Assembly (NCBI GenBank): GCA_965279315.1
Contig: OZ257145.1
Location: 3,100,001 to 3,164,000, forward strand
Reading direction: 5' to 3'
Length of the DNA stretch: 64,000 bases
Source: JAPWJZ01 sp965279315
GTDB taxonomy: Bacteria > Pseudomonadota > Alphaproteobacteria > Micavibrionales > UBA2020
Shown here one piece after another: positions 16,435 through 25,109 of this stretch. The notes under the pieces were generated by a model. That model did no database searches and was not told the DNA's origin. It saw only the letters and a list, made by a program, of their open reading frames with translations. A program made the position numbers and the translations under genes. How positions within the stretch are numbered: position 1 is the stretch's first letter; each line of letters opens with the position of its first letter.

Positions 16435-16965
16435 ATGACCGACACGAACACACCCGAAACCGTCACGCCCACCGTTAACGCGGAAGAGGCCGAACAGCTG
16501 AAACTGTGCCGGATGCTCTACGGCATTTTCGCGGCGTCGATGGTTTTGCAATTCATCAACATGACGACCATCCTGCTGGGCACGGCGGCGCTGACCGCCG
16601 GCATCATCCTTGCCTATATGGAACGTAAAAAAGCCAAAGGCACGCTCTACGGCAACCACCTGCAATGGCTGATCCGCACCTTCTGGATCGGCGGCGGGGT
16701 TTATGTGCCGATCCTCAGCCTTGTGCTGACGGGCGTGCTGGTCTGGAAAATGAACATGGCGGCGATGGCCGAGGCGTTTTCAACCGGCGAAGGCACCATG
16801 CAGATCGCCATCCAGAAAGTGATGGAGGCGAACCAGACGCTGATTTTAACGTCGTCGCTGATCATTTTCGCGCCGGCGGTCATCTGGTGGTTCTGGAGGT
16901 GCTGGTACGGCTGGAAACGCCTGTCGCTGGGCAAGCAAATCCCGAACGTCATGAGCTGGATTTAA
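16435..16965 (+). CDS. Unknown membrane protein
   Basis: The protein has 176 residues with an acidic, soluble N-terminus (about residues 1-24) and four predicted transmembrane segments (about 30-47, 48-62, 82-105 and 130-152). A conserved-looking YGNHLQWLIRTFWIGGG lies before the third segment, a pattern reminiscent of DUF4870/Tic20-like small membrane proteins, but I am not certain. The gene begins two bases after the mutL stop, so it is likely cotranscribed, although a functional link to repair is not implied. Its last 17 bases overlap the convergent ATP12 gene. Confidence 0.65.
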   Translation: MTDTNTPETVTPTVNAEEAEQLKLCRMLYGIFAASMVLQFINMTTILLGTAALTAGIILAYMERKKAKGTLYGNHLQWLIRTFWIGGGVYVPILSLVLTGVLVWKMNMAAMAEAFSTGEGTMQIAIQKVMEANQTLILTSSLIIFAPAVIWWFWRCWYGWKRLSLGKQIPNVMSWI

Positions 16966-17653
16966 TCAGGTCGCGGAATTTTTCAATCGCGTTCAGTTCA
17001 AGGCGGATATTATCCAGCCGTTTGCGTGCAAGCGCATCCTCGCCCCATTTTTCCAGCTGGTAGATTTCATCGACGCAGGCGGCGGCATGGGCGGATTCAC
17101 CATCCAGATAACCGTCGGCAATCGCGAGCGCGATAACGACCGACCCCGTGAGCGCAGTTGTCACTTGCGCCACCGTGAAATCGGCGGCGGGCATCGACAC
17201 CAGCAGCGCGTTCAGGCGTTCAAGGGATTCAGGCGGCTGGTTGTGATACCGGATGCCATCCACGCGTTCCAGCACGATGCCATGGGTATCTGCAAGCCAT
17301 GTCAGCAGCGGCAGCCACACGGCCTCCTGCCGCGCGATCAGGTCGGCGGGGGTGGCGGCGAAATAGCAGATGAGGTCGGACGCGCCGTATTTCAGCAGTT
17401 CGACATTCAACGCCTGCCGGTCGGGGCCGGTTGATTTGTCGGTCATGGTATTGGCCAGCTGCATCAGCGGCATGGAATTCGGCACGATGTCCGCACCTTG
17501 CGCCTGCCATTCGGCGGCGATGGCATCGGCGAGGTCTTTGCTGGCGAAGATCAGGCTGTGCTGCATGACAGATTTGACGGTCTTGCCATCCAGCCGGATG
17601 ACATAGCCGCCAGGTGCGGTGCCTGCTTCGGCGATTTTATAAAACCGCTTCAT
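16949..17653 (-). CDS. ATP12-family F1-ATPase assembly chaperone
   Basis: The protein has 234 residues. It shows the family pattern: YVIRLDGKTVKS at about residues 17-28, EWQAQG and PNSMPLMQLANTMTD near 49-72, YGASDLICYFA near 89-99, and the W-L-P-L-L-TW segment with an acidic surrounding. ATP12 proteins bind the F1 alpha subunit during ATP synthase assembly and occur in mitochondria and alphaproteobacteria. It is the last gene of a minus-strand operon and its start overlaps the stop of the AsmA-like gene by four bases. Its 3' end overlaps the convergent membrane-protein gene. Confidence 0.93.
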   Translation of the reverse strand: MKRFYKIAEAGTAPGGYVIRLDGKTVKSVMQHSLIFASKDLADAIAAEWQAQGADIVPNSMPLMQLANTMTDKSTGPDRQALNVELLKYGASDLICYFAATPADLIARQEAVWLPLLTWLADTHGIVLERVDGIRYHNQPPESLERLNALLVSMPAADFTVAQVTTALTGSVVIALAIADGYLDGESAHAAACVDEIYQLEKWGEDALARKRLDNIRLELNAIEKFRDLIKSSS

Positions 17654-18783
17654 TTGCGCGCCCCGACATAGGCGGTGCAGGCATTGCCGCCGTTTTCCGC
17701 AGGGGCGAGCGGCGGTTCTTTCACGCCCGATGCAGTACTGCCGTTGAACAGCGCGCCGATGGTGCCGGCCTCCGGCGTCACGGCCATGCCGTCAAACGGG
17801 CCGGTCATCAGGATGGGCGTGGTGATGGTCAGCAACGTCGCCTTTTTCGGCGCGGGGGTGAAGCGCATGTTGATAAGCTGCCGCACGAAATCGATCTCGC
17901 CTTCGCCGTAAATCGTCGCGTCTTCGGTGTCGATCACGACGGCGCGGGATTTGGCGATGCCGTTTTCGACCCCGAAATCCGCGCCGACGCAGTTGATGAC
18001 GGTTTCTTTTGCGCCCATCGCGTTGAACACATCGCCGCCCCAGAATTTCAGGGCGTTGCCGGCGATCGATCCCTTGCCGCCTTCGAACACGGCGTGCCCT
18101 GCGGTGGTGGAGAGCACCATCGGAACCTGTTCCTGCACTTGCGCGACCAGATCAAGCTTGGCGGTCATCTGGCCGCCCTTGCCGCCTTCGGCGATCTGGC
18201 CGTAATCGACATGCGCTGCGGCCAGCGTCGCGCGCAGGCTGGCGCCCGTCTTGAACAGGTCGCCGGTGATTTCGGCGTCATCGATCTTGCCGTGCAACCC
18301 GCGGACTTCGCTGTCGCCGTTCGGCAGCGCGGTGAAGGGGATTTCGTAATCGCCGTAGTTCTTGCCCTCCACGCGCAGGCCCTCGGCCTTCACAAAATAG
18401 GAAACGGTGGCTTCCGTCCCTTCGGGGATTTTCTGCCAAGGCAGGCCTGCTTCAAAGCGGCCCAGCACGATGCTGGCGGTTTTCAGGTCATTGGGGTCTG
18501 CGCCCACGACGATATCGGACACGACGACGGAAGGCTTGGCAAGATCGGTGCCGAGCCGCACGCCGCCAAAGATGCGCACGGGCTGCTGGAAGAAACCGGC
18601 AGCATACATTTCAAACGGCGCGCGCAGGTATATATGCAGCAGTATCGACATGCCGACCCAGAAGATGGTGGCGAATACGCCAAGCCACATGATGAGTTTA
18701 AGCAGGATGCGCACAGGTTTTGGCAGCCGGTTGTTGTCGATGACGACTGGCGGTGATGCGTTTTCCGGCGGTAATTCCGTCAT
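17650..18783 (-). CDS. AsmA-like envelope protein (DUF2125-like region possible)
   Basis: The protein has 377 residues: a short Pro-rich cytoplasmic N-terminus, one transmembrane anchor at about residues 25-52, then a beta-rich periplasmic chain without Cys clusters. The periplasmic part has repeated strand pairs and ends with LMTGPFDGMAVTPEAGTIGALF, similar in style to the C-terminal region of AsmA/TamB-type lipid-transport proteins, but the protein is much shorter than full AsmA. It starts three bases after rluC and overlaps the ATP12 gene by four. As I recall, alphaproteobacteria usually have a HAD-type hydrolase at this place in the cluster. Family assignment is tentative. Confidence 0.55.
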   Translation of the reverse strand: MTELPPENASPPVVIDNNRLPKPVRILLKLIMWLGVFATIFWVGMSILLHIYLRAPFEMYAAGFFQQPVRIFGGVRLGTDLAKPSVVVSDIVVGADPNDLKTASIVLGRFEAGLPWQKIPEGTEATVSYFVKAEGLRVEGKNYGDYEIPFTALPNGDSEVRGLHGKIDDAEITGDLFKTGASLRATLAAAHVDYGQIAEGGKGGQMTAKLDLVAQVQEQVPMVLSTTAGHAVFEGGKGSIAGNALKFWGGDVFNAMGAKETVINCVGADFGVENGIAKSRAVVIDTEDATIYGEGEIDFVRQLINMRFTPAPKKATLLTITTPILMTGPFDGMAVTPEAGTIGALFNGSTASGVKEPPLAPAENGGNACTAYVGARK

Positions 18784-18786
18784 GGC

Positions 18787-19764
18787 TTAATCCAGTATTT
18801 CGAAGGGATCGGTTTTATCATCGGCGTTGAAACCGAAATATTTGAACGTCTTTTTCATTTCGGGATCGAGCGGCGCGGTGATATCGAGAATCTTTCCCGT
18901 GATCGGGTGCGGCAGGATCATGCGGCGCGAATGGAGGTGCAGCGTGCGCGGCAGGGTCGGGTTTTCCTCAAGGAAGCTTTGCTGTGCCTCGTACTTGTAA
19001 TCGCCCAGCAGCGGGCAGCCGATTTCAAGCGCGTGGACGCGGATCTGGTGGGTGCGGCCGGTGCGCGGCCAGAAGGCGACCCAGGCAAGTTTGCTGCCGA
19101 CCGTTTCCATGACCTGGTAATAGGTGAGCGCGGATTTGCCCTCTTCCTCGTCCACCGCCATGATGCGCTCGCCGCCGCCCACATCGCGTTTGGCGAGCGG
19201 CACGGTGACCTTGCCCTGATGCTGCGCCGGTGCGGGCGATGTGACAGCCCAGTAATATTTGCGGATATCGCGCCCCTTGAACTGGTCGCCCAGTGCTTGC
19301 GCCGCCAGCGTCGTGCGTGCCAGCAGCAGCACGCCCGAGGTGTCGCGGTCGAGGCGGTGGACAAGGCGCGGACGGCTTTCGGCGTCGTCCTGCAACCCGT
19401 CCAGCAACCCGTCGATATGGCGTTCGATCTTCGACCCGCCCTGCACGGCCAGGCCTGCGGGCTTGTTCAGCGCCATCACATGCTGGTCTTTGTAGATCAC
19501 CAGCGATTTGATGAAATCGATATCGCGCGGCGACAGGCCCTTTTTGCGCTCCGGCGCGGGGGCCAGCAGCTGCGGCGGGATGCGGATGGTCTGCCCCTTG
19601 GCGAGGCGCGTTTCGCCCTTGGCGCGCTTGCCGTCGACGCGCAGCTGGCCCGTGCGCAGGATTTTCTGCAACTGGCCGAAGGCGAAATCGGGGTATTTCT
19701 TTTTTAGCCAGCGGTCGAGGCGCTGGCCGTCATCGTCTTCCGAAATGATAACGCCTTCGCTCAT
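18787..19764 (-). CDS. rluC: 23S rRNA pseudouridine synthase, RluC type
   Basis: The protein has 325 residues. The N-terminus is an S4 RNA-binding domain (GQRLDRWLKKKYP, then VDGKRAKGETRLAKGQTIRIP). The catalytic domain has HRLDRDTSGVLLLA with the nucleophilic Asp at about residues 137-150, and the GRTHQIRVH block near 236. The RluA-family enzymes convert specific uridines in 23S rRNA to pseudouridine; RluC targets helix 74/90-type sites. Its stop lies three bases before the AsmA-like start, and its ATG overlaps the crcB stop by four bases, so it is translationally coupled in the operon. Discrimination from RluD relies on the S4 domain and neighbours. Confidence 0.93.
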   Translation of the reverse strand: MSEGVIISEDDDGQRLDRWLKKKYPDFAFGQLQKILRTGQLRVDGKRAKGETRLAKGQTIRIPPQLLAPAPERKKGLSPRDIDFIKSLVIYKDQHVMALNKPAGLAVQGGSKIERHIDGLLDGLQDDAESRPRLVHRLDRDTSGVLLLARTTLAAQALGDQFKGRDIRKYYWAVTSPAPAQHQGKVTVPLAKRDVGGGERIMAVDEEEGKSALTYYQVMETVGSKLAWVAFWPRTGRTHQIRVHALEIGCPLLGDYKYEAQQSFLEENPTLPRTLHLHSRRMILPHPITGKILDITAPLDPEMKKTFKYFGFNADDKTDPFEILD

Positions 19765-20141
19765 GCTGAAAATCCTTTGACGAGATACGCGCCGGCGAAG
19801 ACCGCCAGCAGCGAGAGAAAAACGGAAGCCGCGACATAAGCCGCAGCCTGAACCGCCTGCCCCGTATTGGCAAGCTTGTAGACATCGAATGAAAAGGCGG
19901 AAAACGTGGTGAAGCCGCCTAGGAAGCCGGTGACCAGCAAGGCCTGCACGGGCGCGGGAATATTCGATTTCTGCGCCGCCGTTTCCATGATGATGCCGAT
20001 GACAAGGCTGCCCAGCACGTTCACGAACAGCGTGCCATAGGGGAATGCCTCGCCGAACAGCCCGCGCGCGGCGAGAATGCTGTAGTGGCGCATGACGGAG
20101 CCGAAACCGCCGCCGAGGAATATCGCAATGATCACGTTCAT
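19761..20141 (-). CDS. crcB: Fluoride ion exporter CrcB/Fluc
   Basis: The protein has 126 residues with four hydrophobic helices. It carries the diagnostic GGGFGSVMRHY near residues 10-20, the Asn-rich PYGTLFVNVLGSLVIG near 39-54 and TGFLGGFTTFSAFS near 71-84, which line the dual fluoride pores and central Na site of Fluc dimers. It exports cytoplasmic fluoride. No fluoride riboswitch is possible here since the gene overlaps rarA by four bases; it is expressed with the operon. Confidence 0.96.
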   Translation of the reverse strand: MNVIIAIFLGGGFGSVMRHYSILAARGLFGEAFPYGTLFVNVLGSLVIGIIMETAAQKSNIPAPVQALLVTGFLGGFTTFSAFSFDVYKLANTGQAVQAAAYVAASVFLSLLAVFAGAYLVKGFSA

Positions 20142-21457
20142 TCCTTGCCGCCTTTCTCGTCGCGCAGTTTTTGCCAGTATTCGAGGCGTTTTTTCAAGTC
20201 GCGTTCGAACCCGCGCTCGACCGGCTGGTAAAAATTTTCGCGCGGGATGCCGTCGGGGAAGTAATTCTGGCCGCTGAAGCCTTCTTCGGTATTGTGGTCG
20301 TAATTGTAACCCGCGCCATAGCCGATGTTTTTCATCAGCTTGGTCGGCGCATTCAGGATGTGTTTCGGCGGCATCAGCGACCCCGTTTCCTTCGCCCGCG
20401 CGCGCGCATTGTTATAGGCCATGTAGGCGGCGTTCGATTTCGGCGCGGTCGCTAGGAAGATCAGCGCCTGCGCGAGCGCGAGTTCGCCTTCGGGGGAGCC
20501 GAGACGCTCGTAGGTTTCGGATGCCGCGAGCGTCATGGGCAGCGCCTGCGGTTCGGCAAGGCCGATATCTTCGGTCGCCATGCGCACCATGCGCCTTGCG
20601 ATGTAGCGCGGGTCTTCGCCGCCTTCCAGCATGCGGCAGAACCAGTAAAGCGCGGCATCGGCATCCGACCCGCGCACGGATTTGTGCAGGGCGGAGATAA
20701 GGTTGTAATGGCTTTCCTGCGCCTTGTCATACAAGGGAGCGCGTTTCTGCACGATTTTCGCAAGCCCCTCGATATCCAGCATGCCTTTTTTGTGCAGGTT
20801 GAATATCTGCTCGGCAAGGTTGAGGATATAGCGCCCGTCGCCATCGGCCATGTTGATCAGCGCGGCGCGCGCTTCGGGCATCAGGGGCAGCGGGCGCGTC
20901 ATCGTCTGCTCGGCGCGCTGCAGGAGCTTTTCGAGCGCGCTTTCGTCGAGGCGGTTGAGCACCAGAACTTGCGAGCGCGAGAGCAATGCGCCGTTCAGCT
21001 CGAAAGACGGGTTTTCGGTCGTCGCGCCGACCAGCGTGATCGTGCCGTCTTCGACATACGGCAAAAATGCGTCCTGCTGCGATTTGTTGAAGCGGTGGAT
21101 TTCATCCACGAACAGCAGCGTGCCACGGCCAAGGCGGCGGCGGTGCAGCGCGGATTCAAATACCTTGCGCAGGTCGGCGACGCCGGTGAAGACGGCGGAG
21201 ATTGCCTCGAAATGCAGCTCGGTGTGGTGTGCGAGCAGGCGGGCGAGCGTGGTCTTGCCGCAGCCGGGCGGGCCCCAGAAAATCAGGGACGTGATGCGCC
21301 CCTGCTCCACCATGCGGGCGAGCGGGCCATCGTCCTTGAGCAGATGATCCTGTCCCATCACTTCGCGGAGCGTTTGCGGGCGCAGGAGGTCGGCCAGGGG
21401 GCGCGGCGCTTCCTTTCCCGGCTCTTTCTCGTATGTGACGTCGAACAGGTTGCTCAT
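20138..21457 (-). CDS. rarA: Replication-associated recombination protein A (MgsA/RarA)
   Basis: The protein has 439 residues. The AAA+ core has Walker A GPPGCGKTT near residues 61-69, Walker B LLFVDEIHRF near 114-123, and the sensor region TENPSFELN. The C-terminal tetramerisation domain with MAYNNARARAKE and PPKHILNAPT follows. RarA acts at stalled forks and interacts with SSB. It begins three bases after the Do protease gene and overlaps crcB by four. The rarA-crcB-rluC order is common in alphaproteobacteria. Confidence 0.96.
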   Translation of the reverse strand: MSNLFDVTYEKEPGKEAPRPLADLLRPQTLREVMGQDHLLKDDGPLARMVEQGRITSLIFWGPPGCGKTTLARLLAHHTELHFEAISAVFTGVADLRKVFESALHRRRLGRGTLLFVDEIHRFNKSQQDAFLPYVEDGTITLVGATTENPSFELNGALLSRSQVLVLNRLDESALEKLLQRAEQTMTRPLPLMPEARAALINMADGDGRYILNLAEQIFNLHKKGMLDIEGLAKIVQKRAPLYDKAQESHYNLISALHKSVRGSDADAALYWFCRMLEGGEDPRYIARRMVRMATEDIGLAEPQALPMTLAASETYERLGSPEGELALAQALIFLATAPKSNAAYMAYNNARARAKETGSLMPPKHILNAPTKLMKNIGYGAGYNYDHNTEEGFSGQNYFPDGIPRENFYQPVERGFERDLKKRLEYWQKLRDEKGGKE

Positions 21458-21460
21458 GGG

Positions 21461-22861
21461 TTATAACGTGATCATCAGGTTGCTGACCTTGTCGCCGCGC
21501 AAAATCTGGATCATCCAGCGTTGCGTGTTTTGCGCCTTCAACGCGTCTTTCACATCCTGCACGCTGCCGATGGTGTCGCCATTGACGGAAAGGATGATGT
21601 CGCCACGGGTGAGGCCAAGGCGCGCTGCATTCCCGCTTTCGGCGGTCAGGATGACGACGCCGGTGTCCTGCGACGTGCCGCCGATATCTTCGGATATCGC
21701 GGGCGAGATATTAGCGACGGTTGCGCCCGATAGCGGGTTGCGGCCAGCAAGCGTGCTGGTGTCGGCAGCGGGCTTTTCGGGCGGGGCTTCGGTTTTCATG
21801 GTCAGGTCTTGCGATTTGCCGTCGCGCCAGACGGTGATCCTGACCGGCGTGCCGATGGCGACGGTTGCAAGGCGGAAACGCAGCGCCTCGGGGTCCTGGA
21901 TGCTGCGGCCGTCGATGGCGGTGATGACATCGCCGATCTTGATGCCGGCCTTGGCGGCGGGGCCGATGCCGTTGACGCGGTTGATGAGCGCGCCGCCCGC
22001 GCCCGCAAGCCCAAGATGGTCGATCATGTCGGGCGTGACCTGCTGCCCCTGCAGGCCGGCCCAGGCGCGCACGATCTTGCCGCCGTGGGATGCCGCGAAC
22101 ATCACGGCCTTGACCATGCTGGCGGGGATGGCGAAGCCGATGCCAAGCGACCCGCCATCGCGGGAGAAGATCATGCTGTTGATGCCGATCAGGCGGCCCT
22201 GCATGTCGACAAGCGCGCCGCCGGAATTGCCGGGGTTGATGGCGGCGTCGGTCTGGATGAAATAGCCGTAATCGGTCTTGCCCATGCCGGTGCGGTTGAG
22301 CGCGGACACGATGCCGCTGGTGACCGTCTGCCCCACGCCAAAGGGGTTGCCGATGGCCAGCACAAGGTCACCCACCTCGATCGCGTCGCTGTCGCCAAGG
22401 GGCAACGTGGGCAAGGGCGCGCCGCGCGGCGTGATGCGCAGCATGGCAAGGTCGGTCTTTTCATCGTTCAGGGCGACCTCCGCCTCGAACTCGCGGCCAT
22501 CCGCCGTGACGACGCGGATTTCGGATGCGCCCTTGATGACATGGGTGTTGGTGGCCACCTGCCCGGATGCATCGACGATGACGCCTGAGCCAAGCGCGCT
22601 TTCCACGCGGTCGCGCATCGGCCCCATAAGGCCGAGCCCCATCTGGCCAAAGAAAGGGTCGTTCATGAAGGGATTCAGCATCGTGCGTTCCTTCACCACG
22701 CGCTTGGTGAAGATATTGACGACGGCGGGGCTGCTGCGTTTCACGATGGGCGAAAACGACAGCTGCATCTGCTGTACGGATTGCGGCACCTCCGCCGCGG
22801 CGGGCGCGGCGAGCAGGGCAATGGACAATGCGGCGGACAATGCGGCGATGTAGCGAAACAC
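21461..22861 (-). CDS. Do-type periplasmic serine endoprotease (DegP/DegQ family)
   Basis: The protein has 466 residues. A signal peptide ends AAAE near residue 24. The trypsin-like domain has the full triad: His107 in NTHVIKG, Asp137 in KTDLAML and Ser213 in GNSGGAL. Two PDZ domains follow (about residues 255-350 and 375-460). The LA-like loop after residue 58 is rich in Met and Phe. The enzyme degrades or refolds misfolded envelope proteins. A strong AAAGGAG lies before the ATG. It is the first gene of a six-gene operon and lies just after rplQ, separated by a hairpin terminator. DegP and DegQ cannot be told apart safely. Confidence 0.94.
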   Translation of the reverse strand: MFRYIAALSAALSIALLAAPAAAEVPQSVQQMQLSFSPIVKRSSPAVVNIFTKRVVKERTMLNPFMNDPFFGQMGLGLMGPMRDRVESALGSGVIVDASGQVATNTHVIKGASEIRVVTADGREFEAEVALNDEKTDLAMLRITPRGAPLPTLPLGDSDAIEVGDLVLAIGNPFGVGQTVTSGIVSALNRTGMGKTDYGYFIQTDAAINPGNSGGALVDMQGRLIGINSMIFSRDGGSLGIGFAIPASMVKAVMFAASHGGKIVRAWAGLQGQQVTPDMIDHLGLAGAGGALINRVNGIGPAAKAGIKIGDVITAIDGRSIQDPEALRFRLATVAIGTPVRITVWRDGKSQDLTMKTEAPPEKPAADTSTLAGRNPLSGATVANISPAISEDIGGTSQDTGVVILTAESGNAARLGLTRGDIILSVNGDTIGSVQDVKDALKAQNTQRWMIQILRGDKVSNLMITL

Positions 22862-22912
22862 GGGGTCTTTCTCCTTTAAAAAGCGCCTTCAGGCGGCCTG
22901 ATTGAAGGACGT

Positions 22913-22950
22913 AAAAAGGGCGGGAAACCCTTCGGTCCCCGCCCTTTTTA
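22913..22950 (-). terminator. Bidirectional terminator between rplQ and the Do protease gene
   Basis: AAAAAGGGCGGG and CCCGCCCTTTTT arms enclose a loop of about 14 bases. In the minus direction it ends in TTTTT and lies 30 bases after the rplQ stop, so it ends the alpha operon. The protease operon must start after it. Confidence 0.85.
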
Positions 22951-22979
22951 TATAGCTCAACAGAAGCGTTTTAGCCAGC

Positions 22980-23435
22980 TTATGCCTTTTTCTTGGCGCG
23001 GGGCTTTTTCGCTTCGACGGGGGCTTCGATCGGGGATGCCGATTCAGCCTGGCCGCTGTCTTTGCCTTTTGCCGAACGGTCGCGGTCGACCAGTTCGATG
23101 AACGCAACAGCCGCGTTGTCGCCATGGCGGAAGCCGGCCTTCAGCACGCGGGTGTAGCCGCCGTTGCGGTCAGCATAGCGCTTGCCCAGGATGTCGAACA
23201 GTTTCTTGACTTGCGTTTCGTCGCGCAGGCGGGACATCGCGAGGCGGCGGTTTGCAAGGCCGCCTTTTTTGCCAAGCGTGATCAGCTTGTCAACGACAGC
23301 GCGCAGTTCTTTTGCCTTGGGCAGGGTTGTCTCGATTTGCTCATGCTTGATGAGCGCCGCAGCCATGTTCGCGAACATTGCATGACGGTGTTGGGTCTTT
23401 ACGCCGAGTTTACGGCCGGATTTACCATGACGCAT
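22980..23435 (-). CDS. rplQ: 50S ribosomal protein L17
   Basis: Residues 1-118 match bacterial L17 (MRHGKSGRKLGVKTQHRHAMFANM, the paired LPKAKELRAVVDKLITLGKK and YTRVLKAGFRHGDNA). A tail of about 30 residues follows, rich in Ala, Glu, Ser and Lys and ending KKPRAKKKA, which is longer than in E. coli. L17 sits near the exit tunnel of the large subunit. It is the last gene of rpsM-rpsK-rpoA-rplQ and is followed by a terminator. Confidence 0.97.
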   Translation of the reverse strand: MRHGKSGRKLGVKTQHRHAMFANMAAALIKHEQIETTLPKAKELRAVVDKLITLGKKGGLANRRLAMSRLRDETQVKKLFDILGKRYADRNGGYTRVLKAGFRHGDNAAVAFIELVDRDRSAKGKDSGQAESASPIEAPVEAKKPRAKKKA

Positions 23436-23547
23436 GGTGCAGTCTCCTTCAAGTTGTCGCCTCGCGCACGAGGCGGATCAGTATGAGCAATACCCTGTAT
23501 TCAGCAGCATTGCCTGCGGGGACAATCCCCGGCTTTGGTATCAGGCG

Positions 23548-24564
23548 TTAAAACGGATCTTCGAGTTTTTTCGCCAGGTCTTCGATGTTTTCGGGCGGCC
23601 AGCCTTCGACCTTCATGCCGAGATGGAGGCCCATGTTGGTGAGCACTTCCTTGATCTCGTTGAGCGACTTGCGGCCGAAGTTCGGGGTGCGCAGCATGTC
23701 GGCTTCGGTTTTCTGGACGAGGTCGCCGATGTAAACGATGTTGTCGTTTTTCAGGCAGTTTGCGGAACGGACGGACAGTTCCAGCTCTTCCACTTTGCGG
23801 AGGAGATGGCGGCTGAAGGGCAGTTCGTCTTTCGCCTCTTCCTTGGCGACCGAGGTCGGCTCCTGGAAGTTCACGAACACCTGCAGCTGGTCTTGCAGGA
23901 TGCGCGCCGCGAATGCGACTGCGTCTTCCGGCTTGATCGTGCCGTTGGTCTCGACGTCGAGGGTCAGCTTGTCGTAGTCGGTGATCTGGCCGACGCGGGT
24001 GTCTTCGACCTTGTAGGAAATGCGGCGGATCGGCGAGAAGATGCTGTCAACGGGGATCATGCCGATGGGCGCGTCTTCGGTGCGGTTCTGCGCGGCGGGG
24101 CGATAGCCCTTGCCGTTTGCGACGGTCAGTTCCATCGAGAGTTTCGCCTTGTCGCCCAGCGTGCAGATCACGAGGTCGGGGTTGACGATTTCGATGTCGC
24201 CGGTGGTTTCGATCATGCCCGCTTTGACTTCCAGGGGGCCTTCGGCCACGAGGCGGAGTTTTTTCGGGGTGTCGGAGCTCATGCGGATCGCGAGCGACTT
24301 GATGTTCAGGACGATGTCGGTCACGTCTTCGCGGACGCCGGGGATGGAGGAGAATTCGTGCAGGACGCCGTCAACCTTGATCGAGGTGACAGCAGCGCCT
24401 TGCAGCGAGGACAGCAGGACGCGGCGCAGCGCGTTGCCAACAGTGAGGCCGTAACCGCGTTCCAGCGGCTCGACGACGACGGTGCCGAAGCGGTTGGGAT
24501 CTTTGTTCGTGCTGACATCAACCTTGTTGGGTTTAATCAGCTCTTGCCAGTTTTTCTGAATCAA
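23548..24564 (-). CDS. rpoA: RNA polymerase alpha subunit
   Basis: The protein has 338 residues: alpha NTD (dimerisation, with PLERGYGLTVGNALRRVLLSS near residues 31-51), a linker, and alpha CTD with LSVRSANCLKNDNIVYIGDLV and GRKSLNEIKEVL for DNA and activator contacts. The start codon is TTG at 24562-24564, with AAGGGGAAG about six bases before it; no ATG suits better. It lies between rpsK and rplQ as usual, but rpsD is absent as in other alphaproteobacteria. Confidence 0.97.
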   Translation of the reverse strand: MIQKNWQELIKPNKVDVSTNKDPNRFGTVVVEPLERGYGLTVGNALRRVLLSSLQGAAVTSIKVDGVLHEFSSIPGVREDVTDIVLNIKSLAIRMSSDTPKKLRLVAEGPLEVKAGMIETTGDIEIVNPDLVICTLGDKAKLSMELTVANGKGYRPAAQNRTEDAPIGMIPVDSIFSPIRRISYKVEDTRVGQITDYDKLTLDVETNGTIKPEDAVAFAARILQDQLQVFVNFQEPTSVAKEEAKDELPFSRHLLRKVEELELSVRSANCLKNDNIVYIGDLVQKTEADMLRTPNFGRKSLNEIKEVLTNMGLHLGMKVEGWPPENIEDLAKKLEDPF

Positions 24565-24666
24565 GGTCTTCCCCTTTATATGCCTGATTGTATCGTATCG
24601 AAATCGAAGTGCCGTTCACGGCATCGCCTCCCCTGAAAGCCAAGGAGGCGCCCCCGCCGTCAGATA

Positions 24667-25086
24667 TTAGACGCGGCGCTTTTTGCGCGGGCGGCAGCCG
24701 TTATGCGGGACGGGCGTGATGTCCACGATCGACAGGATGCTGAAACCGACGGACTGCAGCGCGCGCAGTGCGGATTCGCGGCCTGAACCGGGGCCCTTCA
24801 CCAGAACTTCCAGCGTCTTCACGCCGTGTTCTTTCGCCTTTTTGCCAGCATCTTCTGCTGCCATCTGCGCGGCATAGGGGGTCGATTTGCGCGAGCCCTT
24901 GAAGCCGAGGTGACCTGCGCAGGACCAGGAAATGGTGTTGCCTTGCGCGTCGGTGATGGTGACGATCGTGTTGTTGAAGGTCGAGTTGACGTGAGCGACG
25001 CCGGAGATGATGTTCTTGCGCTCTTTTTTGCGGGCCTTCGGCGCTTTTGCTTCGTCCGCTTTTTTCTGTGACTCTTGCTTTGCCAT
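24667..25086 (-). CDS. rpsK: 30S ribosomal protein S11
   Basis: The protein has 139 residues. A Lys/Ala-rich N-terminus of about 25 residues precedes the conserved core (GVAHVNSTFNNTIVTITD, then GSRKSTPYAAQMAAEDA and PVPHNGCRPRKKRRV at the end). S11 is on the platform of the small subunit near the E-site mRNA. It lies 23 bases after rpsM on the same strand and uses the alpha-operon promoter upstream of rpsM. Confidence 0.97.
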   Translation of the reverse strand: MAKQESQKKADEAKAPKARKKERKNIISGVAHVNSTFNNTIVTITDAQGNTISWSCAGHLGFKGSRKSTPYAAQMAAEDAGKKAKEHGVKTLEVLVKGPGSGRESALRALQSVGFSILSIVDITPVPHNGCRPRKKRRV

Positions 25087-25109
25087 TGTTCTCTACTTTG
25101 CTTTCAGGA

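Noticed and set aside
19761..20141. Fluoride riboswitch controlling crcB
   Set aside because: crcB overlaps the end of rarA, so there is no leader for a riboswitch at this gene.
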